Assembly (NCBI GenBank): GCA_013115135.1
Contig: JABANP010000584.1
Location: forward strand, 1 to 31,007
DNA: 31,007 bases
DNA from: Perkinsus olseni
Taxonomy: Eukaryota; Perkinsozoa; Perkinsida; Perkinsidae
Reading direction: 5' to 3'
Made by a program: the position numbers and the translations under genes. The notes below the pieces were generated by a model, which did not search any database, was not told the DNA's origin, and saw only the letters and a list, made by a program, of their open reading frames with translations. Position 1 is the stretch's first letter, and every line of letters starts with the position of its first letter. Below, piece after piece: positions 28,505 to 31,007 of this stretch.

Positions 28505-29626
28505 CTACTCAACTCCAGTCATCCTCTGAGAGTAAAGCTTCTCACGTGCTTCTCTCCCAGAGTGATCTCGCATATAGTGATTCGCCACGGTACTGGTATC
28601 ACTCCAACGGCCATACTCAGCGATTGCCTCCAGAGATATGCCAGCTTGGCTCATCAAGAAGACACCCGTTCTTCGCATGCTATGCGACGTCTTCCGGCCA
28701 ACCTCCTCCTGACCAACCTCAGAACCAGCCATAACAGCTTCAACAAGGAATTTGATATCCTTAAAGAGTTGAGTATAAGAGGTTTCGAACAGTTTAGAAG
28801 TATCGCTAGAGCTCTCTTCCTCCTGCTGTTTCTTGACCCAAAGTCGGTGATAGATGCAGAATGGGCTGGCGCACGAGGTAGAGGACTCGAGGCCATTGAC
28901 ACAGCCAACCACTACAGTCTCTCCGGTACCGCTCTGGTCAGTCTTAGACTGACGTATATGTATATGAAGTGACCGATCAGACTCGTTGAAGGTGAGGTCC
29001 TCATTACGGAGAGCTACAACTTCCTTTAGACGAAGAAGTGCCATCACGCCTGTCAGGTAGGCAAGGACATTCTCTACCTTCCCTGACGGAGGGACCAATT
29101 GCAGCAATTGTCGTAACTGCTTAACCGTCAGTGTCACCGTCCGTTTCTTCTTTCTGTTCCTGAGGAGCCGTTTCGCCGCATGCAGTGCCAACCGGATCTT
29201 CTCCTGGTCAGCGTTGGACAGAGGAGCCGTCTCATGCAGCCTTGACTCCACCTTCACCTTTCCAGTATAGTTCTGCACCGTCTCCCACATGAGACCTTTG
29301 ATAGTGAGTGACACGATGTAACACACCATCGAGTCAGCTGTGATAGGGAAGTTTGTGAACCCATGCTTGTCGCAAACCTCCTTGTAGCCTTTCAAAGTAG
29401 AGTCGCGAGAGCGCATGGTAGAGGCAGCTCTAGCTGCTTGCATGTGGTTGTCGATGTCGGAACTCGACACCTCAGGCATAGCTCGGCTTCTCTTCTGTCG
29501 AGGCGCCCTCGCTTCCATCTTCTGGAGGGTGTGGCCTCCCGACACGGTGTTGGTCTCCTTGCGGAGACTGCCCCTTCTGAGTCGATACTCTTCTTCGACC
29601 GACGGTAAAACTGCCTTGTTGGACAT
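28505..29626 (-). CDS. DIRS-A tyrosine recombinase
   Basis: 373 aa from ATG at 29624-29626. The catalytic set is complete: Arg199 (LLRLKEVVAL), Lys228 (SKTDQS), His315-x-x-Arg318 (HSMRRTG), Trp341 (YGRWSDTS) and Tyr351 (ANHYMRDHS). The N-terminal 50 residues are basic and probably flexible. Residues 60-160 form the helical core-binding domain. It shares the HSMRR and QSKTDQ blocks with the DIRS-B recombinase but little else, so the two belong to separate lineages. It lies downstream of RNase H on the same strand, with foldback element FB-2 between them. It would integrate the circular DNA intermediate without target duplication. Confidence 0.94.
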   Translation of the reverse strand: MSNKAVLPSVEEEYRLRRGSLRKETNTVSGGHTLQKMEARAPRQKRSRAMPEVSSSDIDNHMQAARAASTMRSRDSTLKGYKEVCDKHGFTNFPITADSMVCYIVSLTIKGLMWETVQNYTGKVKVESRLHETAPLSNADQEKIRLALHAAKRLLRNRKKKRTVTLTVKQLRQLLQLVPPSGKVENVLAYLTGVMALLRLKEVVALRNEDLTFNESDRSLHIHIRQSKTDQSGTGETVVVGCVNGLESSTSCASPFCIYHRLWVKKQQEEESSSDTSKLFETSYTQLFKDIKFLVEAVMAGSEVGQEEVGRKTSHSMRRTGVFLMSQAGISLEAIAEYGRWSDTSTVANHYMRDHSGREAREKLYSQRMTGVE

Positions 29627-29747
29627 ATGAAAGGAGGGCTAGAAAACGGCTGTAACGAGTGGGTTTTCACAGAGGCACTCGATTCCTCGCCCCGTAATTA
29701 ACGCAACAGACCGCAAGTTGACGATACAGTGCTGGGATGTTCACGTT

Positions 29748-30002
29748 TCGTACACCAAATAGTCGTACATTTTCGACTCATGTCTCCAATACTCATACAT
29801 CTTCGAATCGTACACGAAATGCTCGTACACCGAAAAGTCATGCACAAAATACTCATACACGAGCGATTCGTACATATAAAACTCGTACACATGATGCTCG
29901 TATACGTAATACCCGTACATATAACATCAGTACACATAATAGTCGTACACTTTCACCTCGTACACCGTCATTTCATACACTCTCATTTCGTACACAACCC
30001 CA
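29748..30002 (+). repeat. FB-2 left arm: 17 iterated 15-bp units without an indel
   Basis: Unit starts: 29748, 29763, 29778, 29793 and every 15 bases to 29988. The first eight positions follow TCGTACAC (variants TCATACAT, TCATGCAC, CCGTACAT); the other seven vary freely. FB-1 arms follow the same period with core TTCGTCCA or TTCGTACA. Confidence 0.96.
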
Positions 30003-30034
30003 GTTTCAAGTCGTACACCGTCATTTCGTACACT

Positions 30035-30097
30035 CCGCAAAAATTGTTTAGGCTAGTCGCGGAGCCGCTCCGCGACTTGCCTAAAAAATTTTTGCGG
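30035..30097. repeat. FB-2 central palindrome (31-bp arms, 1-base loop, 29 of 31 matched)
   Basis: Arms 30035-30065 and 30067-30097 around C30066. The left arm starts CCGCAAAAATTG and ends TCGCGGAGC; two positions mismatch. It occupies the same place as the 48-bp palindrome of FB-1 but has unrelated sequence. Confidence 0.96.
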
Positions 30098-30139
30098 CGC
30101 TCTCCCGCCCCTTTCTATCAGTCTACTTCCTCCCTGGTA

Positions 30140-30215
30140 AGGGAGTCCCTGCACATAGGATCGAACTTGCGACCTTCTGATCGAGAGCCCGCTACCTTAA
30201 CCACTATACCACTCA
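30140..30215 (-). other. tRNA-like module of FB-2
   Basis: On the minus strand the A box TGGTATAGTGG is perfect, and B-box-like AGTTCGATCCT stands about 35 bases further. The T-arm and anticodon arm do not pair well. As in FB-1, it may be an internal polymerase III promoter. Confidence 0.5.
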
Positions 30216-30647
30216 CACTAATAAACTTTTTCTCACAGAGTGGCGCGAACAGTTCGCTCACTATAGACAAAATAACTTCCTCCGCTCCGTCAGTGCACCC
30301 AGCGCGCGGCCCAAAAATGCGACTCAGCAAGCAAAGTGTACGAGTCGTGTTCGTGTACGAGTTGCCAGTGTATGAGATTCACGTGTACGAACTTCAAGTG
30401 TACGACTCACTACATGAACGAGTATTATGTGTACGAGTGTCATGAGTACGAGTATTACGTGTACAAGTCTCAAGTGTACGAAATGACGATGTATGAATCC
30501 GATGAGTGAACGAGTATTCAGTGTACGAGCCGTGTACGAAGCGATAGTGTACGAGTTTTCGGTGTACGAATCGTAATACACCCACAGTGCTATCTATCGA
30601 AATGTCAGTCACCCGAGGCAGGGCCCGGCCAACTTCGGCTCATTCAC

Positions 30648-31007
30648 TCACGCTCGTGAATATGCGGATACCGACTTCAGTAGGCCATCTAAGATACCTG
30701 AGATATCTCCTTCCTCAGCCACGTCAACCACGGACTTGCGGATGACATCCAGCTCCGATCGGGACAAGAAGTCTGCTAGGACATTCGAAGGCCCACTCAA
30801 GTGGTGGGCAGTAACCATAAATCCCACCTTCGGCCACAACTCCCGCAAGGCGTAGAGTACTTGGCTCATCCGAGGGGATGAAGAGTAGTTCTTGTTGATA
30901 GCTGACATCGTAGCTTTGTTGTCTGTTAGGACATGTACCACCCGGCTGCCTCTCGCAAACGCTCGTGAGATGCCAACGCCTACCGCAATCAATTCTAACG
31001 GGCAGAT
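30648..31007 (-). CDS. DIRS-A pol, C-terminal part: RNase H (runs off the window end)
   Basis: 119 residues plus stop, open to base 31007 at a codon boundary. RNase H residues: Glu5 (ICPLELIAVG), Asp29 (VLTDNKATMSA), and HHLSGPSNVLADFLSR with His69 and Asp79. It is exactly the half missing from the frame that runs off base 1, and the phase fits. The stop lies 64 bases before the right end of FB-2. Confidence 0.9.
   Translation of the reverse strand: MCPLELIAVGVGISRAFARGSRVVHVLTDNKATMSAINKNYSSSPRMSQVLYALRELWPKVGFMVTAHHLSGPSNVLADFLSRSELDVIRKSVVDVAEEGDISGILDGLLKSVSAYSRA

Larger units (their letters stand above)
29734..30583. mobile_element. Foldback-type element FB-2 (850 bp) between DIRS-A RNase H and recombinase
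   Basis: Flanked by an 8-bp direct repeat, ACAGTGCT at 29726-29733 and 30584-30591. The ends are GGGATGTTCACGTTTCGTACACC and, inverted, GGGTGTATTACGATTCGT, the latter close to the FB-1 left end GGGTGTACCGCGATTCGT. Left arm: 17 units in exact 15-bp register from 29748 to 29988 (core TCGTACAC, seven variable bases), then two more units at 30011 and 30026. Right arm (about 30336-30570): the same units inverted (GTGTACGA). In between are an imperfect 63-bp palindrome and a tRNA-like sequence on the minus strand. It encodes no transposase. Frames through the arm give a xxVHx pentapeptide repeat, a by-product of the 15-bp period. Confidence 0.88.
28079..31007 (-). mobile_element. DIRS-like retrotransposon DIRS-A, 3' part (continues at 1-4611)
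   Basis: Contains the tyrosine recombinase, the RNase H C-terminal half and an inserted foldback element. Its left edge at 28079 follows array sequence ending GGCGAAA. The matching right edge is at 4611, followed by GATATAC. In intact array copies (5393-5407 and 12403-12417) these flanks are contiguous. Going round from the tRNA-Leu start at 27952 to the tRNA-iMet end at 4619 gives 7,674 bases against 134 in intact copies, so the insert is 7,540 bp with no target duplication or loss. Duplication-free insertion is known for tyrosine-recombinase retrotransposons. Confidence 0.85.

Noticed and set aside
29729..30445. A 238-codon plus-strand frame with a regular xxVHx pentapeptide repeat
   Set aside because: It comes entirely from the 15-bp period of the FB-2 arm; several other frames through the same DNA are also open with their own 5-residue repeats, and the frame runs on through the palindrome. 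I treat it as a by-product.

Overview
This is eukaryotic nuclear-type DNA, most likely from a protist. The evidence is RNA polymerase III tRNA genes with internal A and B boxes, very short GT-AG introns, DIRS-type retrotransposons (reverse transcriptase, RNase H and a tyrosine recombinase) and a METTL24/FkbM-like membrane methyltransferase. An alveolate such as Perkinsus is my guess from gene style; nothing here proves the genus. I see no bacterial operon, CRISPR array, rRNA gene or bacterial replication origin.

Backbone. A 788-bp unit carries tRNA-Leu(CAA) on +, then tRNA-iMet(CAT), tRNA-Gly(TCC) and tRNA-Val(AAC) on -. Each tRNA is present three times, counting one broken Gly. Three large insertions have split the array. 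(1) A DIRS-like element of 7,540 bp, DIRS-A, has its two halves at 28079-31007 and 1-4611. (2) A DIRS-like element of about 6.2 kb, DIRS-B, lies at 5934-12156. (3) A 14,874-bp block at 12633-27506 sits inside a tRNA-Gly gene between two copies of a 7-bp sequence.

The two ends of the window fit each other. Joining base 31007 to base 1 continues the RNase H reading frame of DIRS-A in phase, makes that element whole, and closes the tRNA array into exactly three units. The sequence is therefore either a circular molecule (or circularised contig) or one period of a tandem repeat.

Both DIRS-like elements are themselves hit by a second kind of element, 958 bp (8465-9422) and 850 bp (29734-30583). 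These have 8-bp target duplications, similar ends starting GGG, arms made of many inverted 15-bp iterated units (core TCGTACAC), a central long palindrome and a tRNA-like module. They look like foldback-type transposons, and I know no described family that matches them.

The 14.9-kb block holds, all on the minus strand: a DDE-type transposase-like gene with one frameshift (about 25388-27147), a type II membrane methyltransferase-like protein with a tandemly duplicated domain (23677-25284), tRNA-Gln, and at least two intron-rich genes of helical or acidic character (19926-23240 and from 19230 downwards) with introns of about 23-88 nt. It also holds tRNA-Tyr (+), a 44-bp minisatellite and a polypurine tract at its left edge. 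The first thing to settle is whether the block is a giant transposon, a translocation or an assembly join.
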